Source: Bradyrhizobium sp. U87765 SZCCT0048 (GTDB lineage Bacteria > Pseudomonadota > Alphaproteobacteria > Rhizobiales > Xanthobacteraceae). From it: a stretch of 64,000 nucleotides of DNA. The notes under the pieces are model-generated. The model had not been told where the DNA came from. It did not search any database and was given only the letters and a program-made list of their open reading frames with translations. A program made the translations under genes and the position numbers. Shown piece by piece: positions 17,064 through 24,363 of the stretch; position 1 is the stretch's first letter, and every line of letters starts with the position of its first letter. Location of the stretch: the NCBI RefSeq assembly GCF_018131225.1, contig NZ_JAFCMM010000001.1:1798001-1862000 (forward strand). The letters are read 5' to 3'.

Positions 17064-17501
17064 CTAACTGTCCCGGCCCTGGCAGCGCTGCAGCGCCCGC
17101 ATCACGTCCTCCCGGGAGATGATGCCGACCAATCCCTGCGCGTTGTCGATCACCGGCACACTGCGGATGCGATGCTCGACCATGAGCTGGAGCACGCGCG
17201 TGAGACGGGTGACCGGGGTGACGTAGATGAAATCGCTGGTCATCGCCTCGCCGACCGCGACTTTCATCAAGTCGTCATAGCGCGGCACGAGGCGGGCCGG
17301 CGTCAGCGAAAACATCTTGAGGAAATCGAACTTGGTGACGATCCCGACGACCTCGCCATTCTCGACGACGGGATATGTATTGAAATCGTCGGCATCGAAC
17401 CGCCGCTGCAGCTCCGCCATGGTTTCGGCGCGCGTCGTCGTCTTCACCGCACGGGTCATGTGGTCGGCTGCGGTCTCGTCGAGAAAACGGTACAACGGCA
17501 T
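17064..17501 (-). CDS. two-CBS-domain protein
   Basis: The 145-residue protein is built of two CBS repeats (about 8–65 and 80–138), with the expected G-I-V-T/S-x-x-D endings (VVGIVTKFDFL and LVGIISREDVM). CBS pairs bind adenosine nucleotides and often act as energy sensors. It begins at the ATG preceded by CGGGAG; further upstream in-frame codons would run through the FixK box. It has no enzymatic partner domain. It is the first gene of a probable CBS–usp–pat unit. Confidence 0.84.
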   Translation of the reverse strand: MPLYRFLDETAADHMTRAVKTTTRAETMAELQRRFDADDFNTYPVVENGEVVGIVTKFDFLKMFSLTPARLVPRYDDLMKVAVGEAMTSDFIYVTPVTRLTRVLQLMVEHRIRSVPVIDNAQGLVGIISREDVMRALQRCQGRDS

Positions 17502-17571
17502 CTCCCGGTCACGGCAGGCCGGGGCGCGCCCGGCGGCCCAGACAGGCTGCACCGGCCGCAACCGCGGCGGA

Positions 17572-17585
17572 TTGATCGAGGTCAA
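17572..17585 (-). promoter_or_regulatory. FixK-type box for the CBS–usp–pat unit
   Basis: TTGATCGAGGTCAA lies 70 bp upstream of the CBS-gene ATG (17501) and is identical to the fixN box. Confidence 0.87.
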
Positions 17586-17634
17586 AAAAAAGGCGACCCG
17601 ACCGACGGACGGCCGGGCCGCAGGGAGGGTACCT

Positions 17635-18000
17635 TCAGGACCGGACGGGATCCGGCCACAATTTCGATGCCCGCTCGCAAATGCGCTGGCCATGGCGCAG
17701 CATCTGCTCGCTGTCGCGGCGCAACGCTTCAGCACGATGGCCGCCGCAATCCCTGAACGCAGTGGCGATCTCCTGCACCGAATGGGCGCAGGCCATGCGC
17801 GCCACGAACTCGGCCCCGATCTCCATATCCCGGCGCAGCCGCTCCATCGCCTCATCGCCGGCGACGGTCATTTCGTCGAGACAGGCCTTCTGCAGGTCGA
17901 ACGCAAACTCCATCATGTGTCGTCCCGGCTGCGTCATCTCGTGCATGGCCGCCGTCGCCAGCGGACGCTCCGTCTCGATCCTGGGCATGCCGTCGCTCAT
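17635..18000 (-). CDS. phasin-like helical protein
   Basis: The 121-residue protein is predicted to be almost all helical, with regular charged and hydrophobic residues and no membrane segment; this is the general character of phasin-family proteins that coat polyhydroxyalkanoate granules. There is no decisive motif. The start chosen is the ATG at 18000 with AGGAGA upstream; a start at 18054 would touch the FixK box. It stands alone between two FixK boxes and is divergent from the CBS-BON gene. Confidence 0.55.
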   Translation of the reverse strand: MSDGMPRIETERPLATAAMHEMTQPGRHMMEFAFDLQKACLDEMTVAGDEAMERLRRDMEIGAEFVARMACAHSVQEIATAFRDCGGHRAEALRRDSEQMLRHGQRICERASKLWPDPVRS

Positions 18001-18053
18001 GGCGCCATCTCCTGTCGCTGCGCCATGATGCGAAACGGGGCGGCGCCGCTTCA

Positions 18054-18067
18054 TTGACCTGGGTCAA
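18054..18067 (-). promoter_or_regulatory. FixK-type box, leftward (phasin-like gene)
   Basis: TTGACCTGGGTCAA lies 53 bp before the ATG at 18000. Confidence 0.85.
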
Positions 18068-18096
18068 AATCGCGCCATCACGCTGCGACGGGCCGC

Positions 18097-18110
18097 TTGA
18101 CCTGGATCAA
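18097..18110 (+). promoter_or_regulatory. FixK-type box, rightward (CBS-BON gene)
   Basis: TTGACCTGGATCAA lies 56 bp before the ATG at 18167. It is 43 bp centre to centre from the leftward box, a back-to-back arrangement. Confidence 0.86.
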
Positions 18111-18166
18111 GCTTGCAACCGTGCGGCTGGGTTAGCTTCAGTCGATCTCAACCAGGAGCCAGACAG

Positions 18167-18895
18167 ATGCGCGCGCATCAGATCATGACACGCGGCGTGG
18201 TGACCATCGGACCCGATACACCGATCGTCGAGGCGGCTCATCTCATGCTCAAGCACCACATCAGCGGTCTGCCAGTCGTCTCGCCGGAAGGGCAGCTTGT
18301 CGGCATCGTCTCCGAAGGCGACTTCCTGCGCCGGGCAGAAGTCGGCACGCAACGCAAGCGCAACCGCTGGCTCAAGTTCCTCATCGGCCCGGGCAAGGAG
18401 GCCGATGCCTTCGTTCACGAGCGCGGACGCAAGGTCGGCGAGATCATGACCATGAGCCCATATTCGATCGTCGAGAGCACTCCGCTTGCTGAGATCGTCG
18501 AGCTGATGGAAACGCGGCATGTCAAACGGCTGCCGGTTCTGGGCGATGGCCGGGTCGTCGGCATCGTCACGCGTGCGAACCTCGTGCGGGCGGTGGCGAG
18601 TCTTGCGCGGGAGGTCCCTGACCCGACCGCCGACGACGCCCACATCGAGCAGCGCGTCGCCGCGACGATCGAGGCCAACGACTGGCGTCCGCTCGGCTTC
18701 AGCGTGTCGGCGCGCCGCGGCGTCGTCCATCTGCACGGGGTCATCACGGACGACCGCACGCGCCGCGCCTGCCTCGTGGCCGCGGAGAATGTCGCCGGCG
18801 TGAAGGAAGTCCACGATCACCTGTGCTGGGTCGACCCGATGTCGGGAATGTATGTGAATTCCGCCGAAGACGAAGCGCTGGCCCGCGCCGGCTAA
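18167..18895 (+). CDS. CBS-CBS-BON domain protein
   Basis: The 242-residue protein starts at an ATG with AGGAG 8 bases upstream. Two CBS repeats (about 7–60 and 95–150; [10 protein letters not shown] and [10 protein letters not shown]) are followed by a BON domain (about 160–225) with the G-V-V-H-L-x-G-V-x-x-D and A-x-N-V-x-G-V-K-x-V strands. CBS-BON proteins are thought to couple nucleotide sensing to membrane or surface binding. The gene has its own FixK box and ends at an intrinsic terminator before fixL. Confidence 0.86.
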   Translation: MRAHQIMTRGVVTIGPDTPIVEAAHLMLKHHISGLPVVSPEGQLVGIVSEGDFLRRAEVGTQRKRNRWLKFLIGPGKEADAFVHERGRKVGEIMTMSPYSIVESTPLAEIVELMETRHVKRLPVLGDGRVVGIVTRANLVRAVASLAREVPDPTADDAHIEQRVAATIEANDWRPLGFSVSARRGVVHLHGVITDDRTRRACLVAAENVAGVKEVHDHLCWVDPMSGMYVNSAEDEALARAG

Positions 18896-18916
18896 GCCCC
18901 GCCATCATCGACTTCG

Positions 18917-18956
18917 GGCGCCTCGCGTCTCAAGCCCGCGCGCGGCGCCTTTTTTT
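18917..18956 (+). terminator. Rho-independent terminator after the CBS-BON gene
   Basis: Arms 18917–18927 and 18939–18949 pair over 11 bp with one mismatch (GGCGCCTCGCG with CGCGCGGCGCC), followed by seven T. It separates the CBS-BON gene from fixL, so fixLJ must have its own promoter. It also argues against a fixL start upstream at 18823. Confidence 0.8.
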
Positions 18957-19041
18957 CTTGAGCCCGGCCGGCGATCTGGAGGATAATACAGCAGCGGATC
19001 ATTGCGGCCGGACCGCGCAGATTGCTGGGGATTTCAAGCAC

Positions 19042-20562
19042 TTGCCGACGGACTCATCCTTGGGCGACGGGTTTCACGACGACCAGCTGCGCCGGGGGAT
19101 CGATCAGTCCGGCGTCGGCCTCTGGGAGTTCGATTTCGCGACCCAGCGCCTGTCCTGGTCCGATACCACGCGACGCCTGTTCGGAATCGCCGGTGACGCT
19201 CCCCTGACCTACGCCCTCTTCCTGTCGCTGCTCGCGCCGGACGACCGGCAGCGCACCGAGCAGGCCGTCGAGCGGCTGCGCGCTTCGGACGGCAATTTCG
19301 ACCTGCAATACCGCATCAACAACGCCCCTGGTGGCCACTGGGTACGGGTCCAGGGCGCGCTGACGCGGGACGCCGCCGGACAGCGCCGGCTGAGCGGCGT
19401 GGTACTGGACATCGACGACCAGAAGCGCATCGAGGATGCCCTGCGAACGCGGGAAAGCCATCTGCGCTCGATTCTCGACACCATTCCGGACGCCATGGTC
19501 GTCATCGACCAGCGCGGTCTGATGCAGTCGTTCAGCACCGCGGCGGAACGGCTTTTCGGCTACACCGGCGCGGAAGCGATCGGGCAGAATGTCAGCATCC
19601 TGATGCCCGAACCCGATCGCAGCCGCCACGACCGCTATCTCGAGCGTTACCAAAGTACCGGAGAGCGCCATATCATCGGCATCGGCCGTATCGTGAGCGG
19701 ACGGCGCAAGGACGGCACCACCTTCCCGATGCACCTGTCGATCGCCGAAACGACGTCGCAGGGCGAACGCTATTTCACCGGTTTCGTGCGCGACCTGACC
19801 GAACACCAGCAGACCCAGGCGCGACTGCAGGAACTGCAATCGGAGCTGGTCCATGTCTCGCGCCTCAGCGCCATGGGCGAGATGGCGTCCGCGCTGGCGC
19901 ACGAGCTCAACCAGCCGCTGTCGGCGATCAGCAACTACATGAAGGGCTCCCGCCGCCTGCTGGCCGGCAGCCAGGATCCCAACACGGCGAAGATCGAGAG
20001 CGCGCTCGACCGCGCTGCCGAACAGGCGATTCGCGCCGGCCAGATCATTCGCCGCCTGCGCAACTTCGTGTCACGCGGCGAATCCGAACGGCGGGAGGAA
20101 AGCGTCGCCAAGCTGATCGAGGAAGCCGGCGCGCTCGGCCTCACCGGCGCCCGTGAACAAGGCGTGCAACTGCGTTTCGATCTCGATCCCGCCCACGACC
20201 TCGTGCTGGTCGATCGTGTCCAGGTACAGCAGGTGCTCGTCAATTTGTTCCGCAACGCGCTCGAGGCGATGGCGAAGTCGCCACGCCGCGAACTCGTCGC
20301 TTCCAACGCCCCGGCCGCGGACGACATGATCGAGGTCACAATCTCCGACACCGGCCACGGTTTCGGCGAGGGGGTCGAGCAGAATCTGTTCCAGACGTTC
20401 TTCACCACCAAGGAAACCGGCATGGGCGTCGGCCTGTCCATCAGCCGCTCGATCATCGAGGCGCACGGAGGGCGCATGCATGCCAGAACCAATGCGACCG
20501 GAGGCGCGACCTTCTGCTTCACGCTGCCGGCCGCATCAGGCGACGGAGGACGCGATGAGTAG
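19042..20562 (+). CDS. fixL: oxygen-sensing haem PAS histidine kinase FixL
   Basis: From the TTG at 19042 the protein is 506 residues, the length of Bradyrhizobium FixL (505). Order: PAS-A (about 10–130), haem-binding PAS-B (about 140–255) with [10 protein letters not shown], whose H is the proximal haem ligand, and I-I-G-I-G-R-I-V, whose R is the distal arginine. Then come the kinase helix LAHELNQPL with the phosphorylated H, and the N, G1 and G2 boxes. O2 release from the haem switches on the kinase, which phosphorylates FixJ. No ATG start exists; TTG 19042 (GGGGAT upstream) or TTG 19060 are the candidates, while a GTG at 18823 lies before the terminator. Confidence 0.93.
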   Translation: MPTDSSLGDGFHDDQLRRGIDQSGVGLWEFDFATQRLSWSDTTRRLFGIAGDAPLTYALFLSLLAPDDRQRTEQAVERLRASDGNFDLQYRINNAPGGHWVRVQGALTRDAAGQRRLSGVVLDIDDQKRIEDALRTRESHLRSILDTIPDAMVVIDQRGLMQSFSTAAERLFGYTGAEAIGQNVSILMPEPDRSRHDRYLERYQSTGERHIIGIGRIVSGRRKDGTTFPMHLSIAETTSQGERYFTGFVRDLTEHQQTQARLQELQSELVHVSRLSAMGEMASALAHELNQPLSAISNYMKGSRRLLAGSQDPNTAKIESALDRAAEQAIRAGQIIRRLRNFVSRGESERREESVAKLIEEAGALGLTGAREQGVQLRFDLDPAHDLVLVDRVQVQQVLVNLFRNALEAMAKSPRRELVASNAPAADDMIEVTISDTGHGFGEGVEQNLFQTFFTTKETGMGVGLSISRSIIEAHGGRMHARTNATGGATFCFTLPAASGDGGRDE

Positions 20563-21169
20563 TGGCAACGTCTACGTCATCGACGATGATCCGGCGATGC
20601 GGGACTCGCTGGATTTCCTGCTCGGCTCCGCCGGGTTCACGGTGACTCTGTTCGAGACCGCCGTCAGCTTTCTCGAAGCCCTCCCTGCAATCGCCTTCGG
20701 CTGCGTGGTCTCGGACGTGCGGATGCCAGGCATCGACGGCATCGAGCTGCTCAAGCGGCTGAAGGCCGGCACCAGGGTGCTGCCGATCATCGTCATGACC
20801 GGGCACGGCGACATTCCGCTGGCGGTGGAGGCGATGAAACTCGGCGCGCTCGACTTTCTCGAAAAGCCATTCGAGGACGAACGGCTGGTGGGCATGATCG
20901 AGACCGCCCTGGCACAAGGCGAAGGCCAGGCCCAGAACGACGCTGCGACCGCCGAGATCATCGCCCGCATCGACAGCCTCAGCCCGCGCGAACGGCAGGT
21001 GCTCGAAGGCCTGATCACGGGAGCCTCGAACAAGCAGATCGCACGCGACTACGACATCAGCCCCCGGACCATCGAGGTCTACCGCGCCAACGTCATGACC
21101 AAGATGCAGGCGAACAGCGTCTCGGAACTCGTCCGCTTCGCCATTCGTGGCGGCCTGCTGAAGGCGTAG
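20555..21169 (+). CDS. fixJ: response regulator FixJ
   Basis: The 204-residue protein has a receiver domain with phosphoacceptor D54 (V-S-D-V-R-M-P-G), the D10-D11-D12 acid cluster and the K of LEKPF. A LuxR/FixJ-type helix-turn-helix follows (about 135–200; LSPREREQ-like start [15 protein letters not shown], then [14 protein letters not shown]). Phosphorylated FixJ activates fixK. The ATG overlaps the end of fixL by 8 bases, preceded by GGAGGA, so the pair is translationally coupled. Confidence 0.96.
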   Translation: MSSGNVYVIDDDPAMRDSLDFLLGSAGFTVTLFETAVSFLEALPAIAFGCVVSDVRMPGIDGIELLKRLKAGTRVLPIIVMTGHGDIPLAVEAMKLGALDFLEKPFEDERLVGMIETALAQGEGQAQNDAATAEIIARIDSLSPRERQVLEGLITGASNKQIARDYDISPRTIEVYRANVMTKMQANSVSELVRFAIRGGLLKA

Positions 21170-21252
21170 GGTTTGTGTGGGACGCCAGTACCGGTCCCGC
21201 AGGCCGGCAGCCGCCTGCGATCGAGCGAGCTTGCCGATGATCGGCATCGGCT

Positions 21253-21266
21253 TTGATCCAGCGCAA
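21253..21266 (+). promoter_or_regulatory. degenerate FixK-type box
   Basis: TTGATCCAGCGCAA keeps the left half and has one mismatch in the right (GCAA for TCAA). It is 51 bp before the ATG at 21318, the usual distance, so weak FixK control is plausible. Confidence 0.5.
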
Positions 21267-21317
21267 CTCCCGCGAGCAAAAGAGGCATAGGTTCGGCCAA
21301 CTGGCGAGGAGGCCACC

Positions 21318-21518
21318 ATGCATCTGTCGGATGTCGCCCTGGAATGCGCCGCGGAATGTCTCGAACTCGCCGAAGCCGCCACTTGCCCGCGGATGTCGGT
21401 GCAACTGGCCGACATCGCACGCCGGCTCGCCGACGCGGCGTCGGAGGACGCGGCCCTTTCGATCGACGGCGAGGATTTTGCCCCGCCGCGGATCAAGCCA
21501 CCCAGAACCTGTCATTGA
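21318..21518 (+). CDS. small hypothetical protein between fixJ and the receiver gene
   Basis: The 66-residue product starts at an ATG preceded by GGCGAGGAGG. It is alanine-, leucine- and glutamate-rich and probably helical up to residue 45 (an ECAAECLELAE segment with repeated cysteines), then acidic, and ends KPPRTCH. No membrane helix. The pattern could be a small helical hairpin. No family was recognised. The strong ribosome site and a FixK-like box at the standard distance support a real gene. Confidence 0.55.
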   Translation: MHLSDVALECAAECLELAEAATCPRMSVQLADIARRLADAASEDAALSIDGEDFAPPRIKPPRTCH

Positions 21519-21572
21519 GCGCTGCGCGAGATCGTCGACACCCCCTCCCTCGGGCAATGATCTTGCGGCGGC

Positions 21573-21586
21573 TTGAGCCAGGTCAA
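21573..21586 (+). promoter_or_regulatory. FixK-type box for the receiver-only regulator
   Basis: TTGAGCCAGGTCAA fits TTGA-N6-TCAA and lies 34 bp before the ATG at 21621, closer than the other boxes. That places the ATG near the expected transcript start and suggests a very short leader. Confidence 0.78.
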
Positions 21587-21620
21587 GGCGCTCGGCCGTC
21601 CGCCCCTTACCTTGCCGGCC

Positions 21621-22058
21621 ATGGAACCAGCCAGCTCACAGCATCCTTTCGAGGAGACCGCGGCCGTCTGCCCGGCCCCGCTCAGCGTCCACGTCGTCGA
21701 TGACGACCCGGCGGTGCTCAATTCGTTACGATTTTTGCTGGAAACAGAAGGCTTTACGGTCCGCACCTTTCGCAGCGGCGCGGCCTTGCTCAATTCCGAG
21801 GCGACGCATGACGCCGACGGTTTCGTGATCGACTACAAGATGGACACGATGGACGGCCTCGCCCTCACCATCCGGCTGCGCGCCACGGCAATCGCCGCTC
21901 CGGTCATCCTCATCACCGGCTTTCCCGACGAAGCCATCGCCGCCAAGGCGAACGCCGCAGGCGTCCATACGGTGCTGCTCAAGCCGCATCTCGAAGACAG
22001 CCTCGCCGCGACGCTGCGTGCCGCGATCGATCGAAATCCTCTTCCCCCCGCGTCCTGA
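21621..22058 (+). CDS. single-domain (receiver-only) response regulator
   Basis: The 145-residue protein is one receiver domain: acid cluster D27-D28-D29, phosphoacceptor D71 (V-I-D-Y-K-M-D), T of ITGFP, and the conserved K of LLKPH. It has no output domain. The start is the ATG after the FixK box; a TTG at 21573 lies inside the box and is rejected. Encoded between fixJ and fixK, it may compete with FixJ for phosphoryl groups from FixL or act as a phosphate sink, which would make a feedback loop since it carries a FixK box. Comparable orphan receivers are found in fixLJ–fixK clusters of relatives. Confidence 0.82.
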   Translation: MEPASSQHPFEETAAVCPAPLSVHVVDDDPAVLNSLRFLLETEGFTVRTFRSGAALLNSEATHDADGFVIDYKMDTMDGLALTIRLRATAIAAPVILITGFPDEAIAAKANAAGVHTVLLKPHLEDSLAATLRAAIDRNPLPPAS

Positions 22059-22074
22059 CCGGCCTGTCACCTCC

Positions 22075-22107
22075 GTACGATCCCCTAGGGGGTGGCCCCT
22101 AAGGTAA
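22075..22107 (+). promoter_or_regulatory. probable FixJ-dependent fixK promoter region
   Basis: The 119-bp gap before fixK has no FixK box. It holds a perfect palindrome CCCCTAGGGG (22082–22091), preceded by GTACGAT and followed by a related GGCCCCTAAGGTAAG. GTA-rich and CCC-containing elements are characteristic of FixJ targets in rhizobial fixK promoters; the match here is by eye and only approximate. The position about 70–100 bp upstream of the ATG is suitable for an activator site. Confidence 0.4.
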
Positions 22108-22178
22108 GAGGCGAAATTTTCGGCGCCGCCAAGCACGCGTAAAACCATGGCCATCCACTGCATTTCCTGGAGATCGCC

Positions 22179-22862
22179 ATGCTCACCCCGTCGCTCAGTC
22201 CCGCTGTTGGCCATATTGCCCTCGGCACCGCGCGCCCCGGCGATCAGTTCGGCGCCATCGCCGGCCACGCGGGCCTCGTCGCGACCGAGTTTTCCTACAA
22301 GAAGGATGCCGAGATCTACGGCGAGGACGAGCCAGCGGACTATGTCTACCAGGTGATCCGCGGTGCGGTGCGCACCTACAAGCTGCTGTCCGACGGGCGT
22401 CGCCAGATCGGCGCCTTCCACCTGCCCGGCGATGTGTTCGGGCTCGAGAGCGGGGCAACCCATCGCCTGACCGCGGAAGCCATCATCGACACCAGCGTGC
22501 GCCTCGTGAAGCGCAAGAGCCTCGAGCAGGCGGCGATGACCGATGTCGCCGTGGTGCGCGGCCTGCTCGACATGACCGCGGACAGCCTCAAGCATGCCGA
22601 AGACCACATGCTGTTGCTCGGCCGCAAGACCGCCATGGAGCGGGTCGCGACCTTCCTGCTGGAGATGGATCGCCGTCTTGCGGTCGCCGGCATGATGGCG
22701 CTGCCGATGTGCCGCCGCGATATCGGGGACTATCTCGGCCTCACCCTGGAGACCGTGTCGCGCGCGCTGTCCCAACTCCATGATGAGGGCGTGCTCGGCT
22801 TCTCCGGCGCCCGCCAGATCGTGCTGCGCAACCGCCAGCGGCTGCGCGGCATGGACGCCTGA
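22179..22862 (+). CDS. fixK: CRP/FNR-family regulator FixK (FixK2-like)
   Basis: The 227-residue protein has a cNMP-like beta-barrel domain (about 35–125; HLPGDVFGLE), a dimer helix (about 135–165) and a C-terminal winged helix-turn-helix (LTLETVSRALSQL, with recognition residues E191, S194 and R195). It lacks the N-terminal cysteines of FNR, so it does not sense O2 by an Fe-S cluster. C178 in MCRRDIGDYLGL corresponds to the redox-sensitive Cys183 of Bradyrhizobium FixK2. The sequence from residue 141 is nearly that of FixK2. It is the expected activator for the boxes listed in this island. Start ATG with CTGGAG upstream. Confidence 0.95.
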   Translation: MLTPSLSPAVGHIALGTARPGDQFGAIAGHAGLVATEFSYKKDAEIYGEDEPADYVYQVIRGAVRTYKLLSDGRRQIGAFHLPGDVFGLESGATHRLTAEAIIDTSVRLVKRKSLEQAAMTDVAVVRGLLDMTADSLKHAEDHMLLLGRKTAMERVATFLLEMDRRLAVAGMMALPMCRRDIGDYLGLTLETVSRALSQLHDEGVLGFSGARQIVLRNRQRLRGMDA

Positions 22863-22918
22863 GGCGGCTTTCAGTCCAGGGTTTCAGCTCAAGCTTTCAT
22901 TTCAAGGCGCGGGCGGCT

Positions 22919-23614
22919 TCAGACCTCCAGCCACTCGCGCCGCATCGCCTCGTTGTCCCTGATCTGCGCCGGCGTGCCCTCGAACACGATGCGGCCATGG
23001 CCCATCACGTAGACGCGGTGACTGATGGTCAGCGCGATGGCGAGCTTCTGTTCGACCAGCAGAATGGCGATGCCCTTCGCCGCGATCTCGCGCAGCAACA
23101 AGCCGACCTGCTCCACCACCTTGGGCGCCAGCCCTTCGGTCGGCTCGTCGATCATGATCAGGTCGGGATCGCCCATCAGCGTGCGGCACATGGTCAGCAT
23201 CTGCTGCTCGCCGCCGGACAGCACGCCGGCCGGCGTATCGGCGCGCGCTTCCAGATTGGGAAACAGCGTGAACATCTCGTCGATCGACCAGCGCGCCTCC
23301 CGCCGCCCCGGCTTCTCGCCGAGCAAGAGATTCTGGCGCACGGTGAGCGCCGGAAACACATCACGGTTTTCCGGCACGTAGCCGAGGCCGAGGCGCGCGA
23401 TCTCGTGCGGCCGGCGGCCGGCGATCGCCTCGCCCTTGAAGCGGATCGTGCCCTCCGGCGGCACGTCGCCCATGATGCACTTCACCGTGGTGGAGCGGCC
23501 GACTCCGTTGCGGCCGAGCAGCGCCACGATCTCTCCCGGGCCGACATGGAACGTCACGCCCTGCAGGATGTGGCTCTTGCCGTAGTGGGCATGCAGATCG
23601 ACGACGTCGAGCAT
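22919..23614 (-). CDS. livF: branched-chain-amino-acid-type ABC importer ATPase, LivF-like
   Basis: The 231-residue ATPase matches LivF length. It has the signature LSGGEQQML and Walker B IMIDEPTEGLAP, and the H-loop is replaced by Q in LLVEQ, normal for LivF. The Walker A is G34-R-N-G-V-G-R40-S41-T, with arginine where lysine is usual; the codon is CGC on the minus strand at about 23497–23495. The ATG overlaps the livG TGA. It energises uptake by the LivH/LivM pore of an unknown substrate, probably the amide or amine handled by the downstream enzymes. Last gene of the long leftward operon. Confidence 0.88.
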   Translation of the reverse strand: MLDVVDLHAHYGKSHILQGVTFHVGPGEIVALLGRNGVGRSTTVKCIMGDVPPEGTIRFKGEAIAGRRPHEIARLGLGYVPENRDVFPALTVRQNLLLGEKPGRREARWSIDEMFTLFPNLEARADTPAGVLSGGEQQMLTMCRTLMGDPDLIMIDEPTEGLAPKVVEQVGLLLREIAAKGIAILLVEQKLAIALTISHRVYVMGHGRIVFEGTPAQIRDNEAMRREWLEV

Positions 23615-24363
23615 CAGTGCAGGTCTCCGAGATAGGCCTCGCGCACCGCGGCGTTGCCGCGGACGTTGTCTGGCGTGTCGGTGGCGATCACCTGGCCGTA
23701 GACCAGCACCGAGATGCGGTCGGCAAGGTCGAACACCACGCCCATGTCGTGCTCCACCACCAGCAAGGTCCGCCCGGCGGTCGCCTTGCGGATCAGCGCC
23801 ACCGCCTGCACGGTTTCCGAGGCGCTCATGCCGGCGGTCGGCTCGTCCAGCAGGATGACCTCGGCGCCGCCGGCGACCGCCATCCCGATCTCCAGCGCGC
23901 GCTGCTCGGCATAGCTGAGGGTGCTGGCGGGGACATGGCGGCGATGCGCCAGCCCGATCAGCTCCAGCACCTCGATGGTGCGCTCGCGCACGCAGGCGAG
24001 CGAGGCGATCGGCCGCCAGAACGAGTATCCCGTGCCCTGCGACCACAGCACCGCGCAGCGCAGGTTCTCGAACACCGAGAGCTGCGGAAACAGGCTGGTG
24101 ATCTGGAAGCTGCGCGACAGCCCGCGGCGGCTGATCAGACTCGGGCTGAGGCCATCGATGCGCTCGCCGTTGAGATGGATGTCGCCGCCGGTCGGCCGCA
24201 GCCGGCCCGAGATCAGGTGGAAGGTGGTCGACTTGCCGGCGCCGTTCGGGCCGATGATGGCATGGCGCTCGCCGCGCCTGACCGCGAGATCGAGCCCGCG
24301 GATGATCGCGGTGCGGCCAAAGCTCTTCTGCACATTGGCAAGGGCGAGAATGGTGTCGGTCAT
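23614..24363 (-). CDS. livG: branched-chain-amino-acid-type ABC importer ATPase, LivG-like
   Basis: The 249-residue ATPase has a normal Walker A (GPNGAGKST, near residue 38), a LivG-type signature LSYAEQRALEI, Walker B VILLDEPTAGM and H-loop VVEHDM. Length and the C-terminal extension are those of LivG. It pairs with the LivF at 22919, whose Walker A is altered, so this subunit may carry most ATP hydrolysis. It overlaps livM by 4 bp (ATGA). Confidence 0.92.
   Translation of the reverse strand: MTDTILALANVQKSFGRTAIIRGLDLAVRRGERHAIIGPNGAGKSTTFHLISGRLRPTGGDIHLNGERIDGLSPSLISRRGLSRSFQITSLFPQLSVFENLRCAVLWSQGTGYSFWRPIASLACVRERTIEVLELIGLAHRRHVPASTLSYAEQRALEIGMAVAGGAEVILLDEPTAGMSASETVQAVALIRKATAGRTLLVVEHDMGVVFDLADRISVLVYGQVIATDTPDNVRGNAAVREAYLGDLH

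Noticed and set aside
18823..19041. GTG start for fixL inside the CBS-BON gene
   Set aside because: It precedes the terminator 18917–18956 and would add about 73 residues of low-complexity sequence not seen in FixL.
1..22900. Nitrogen-fixation island from the fix gene names
   Set aside because: These fix genes encode the cbb3 oxidase and its regulators; no nif gene is in the window.
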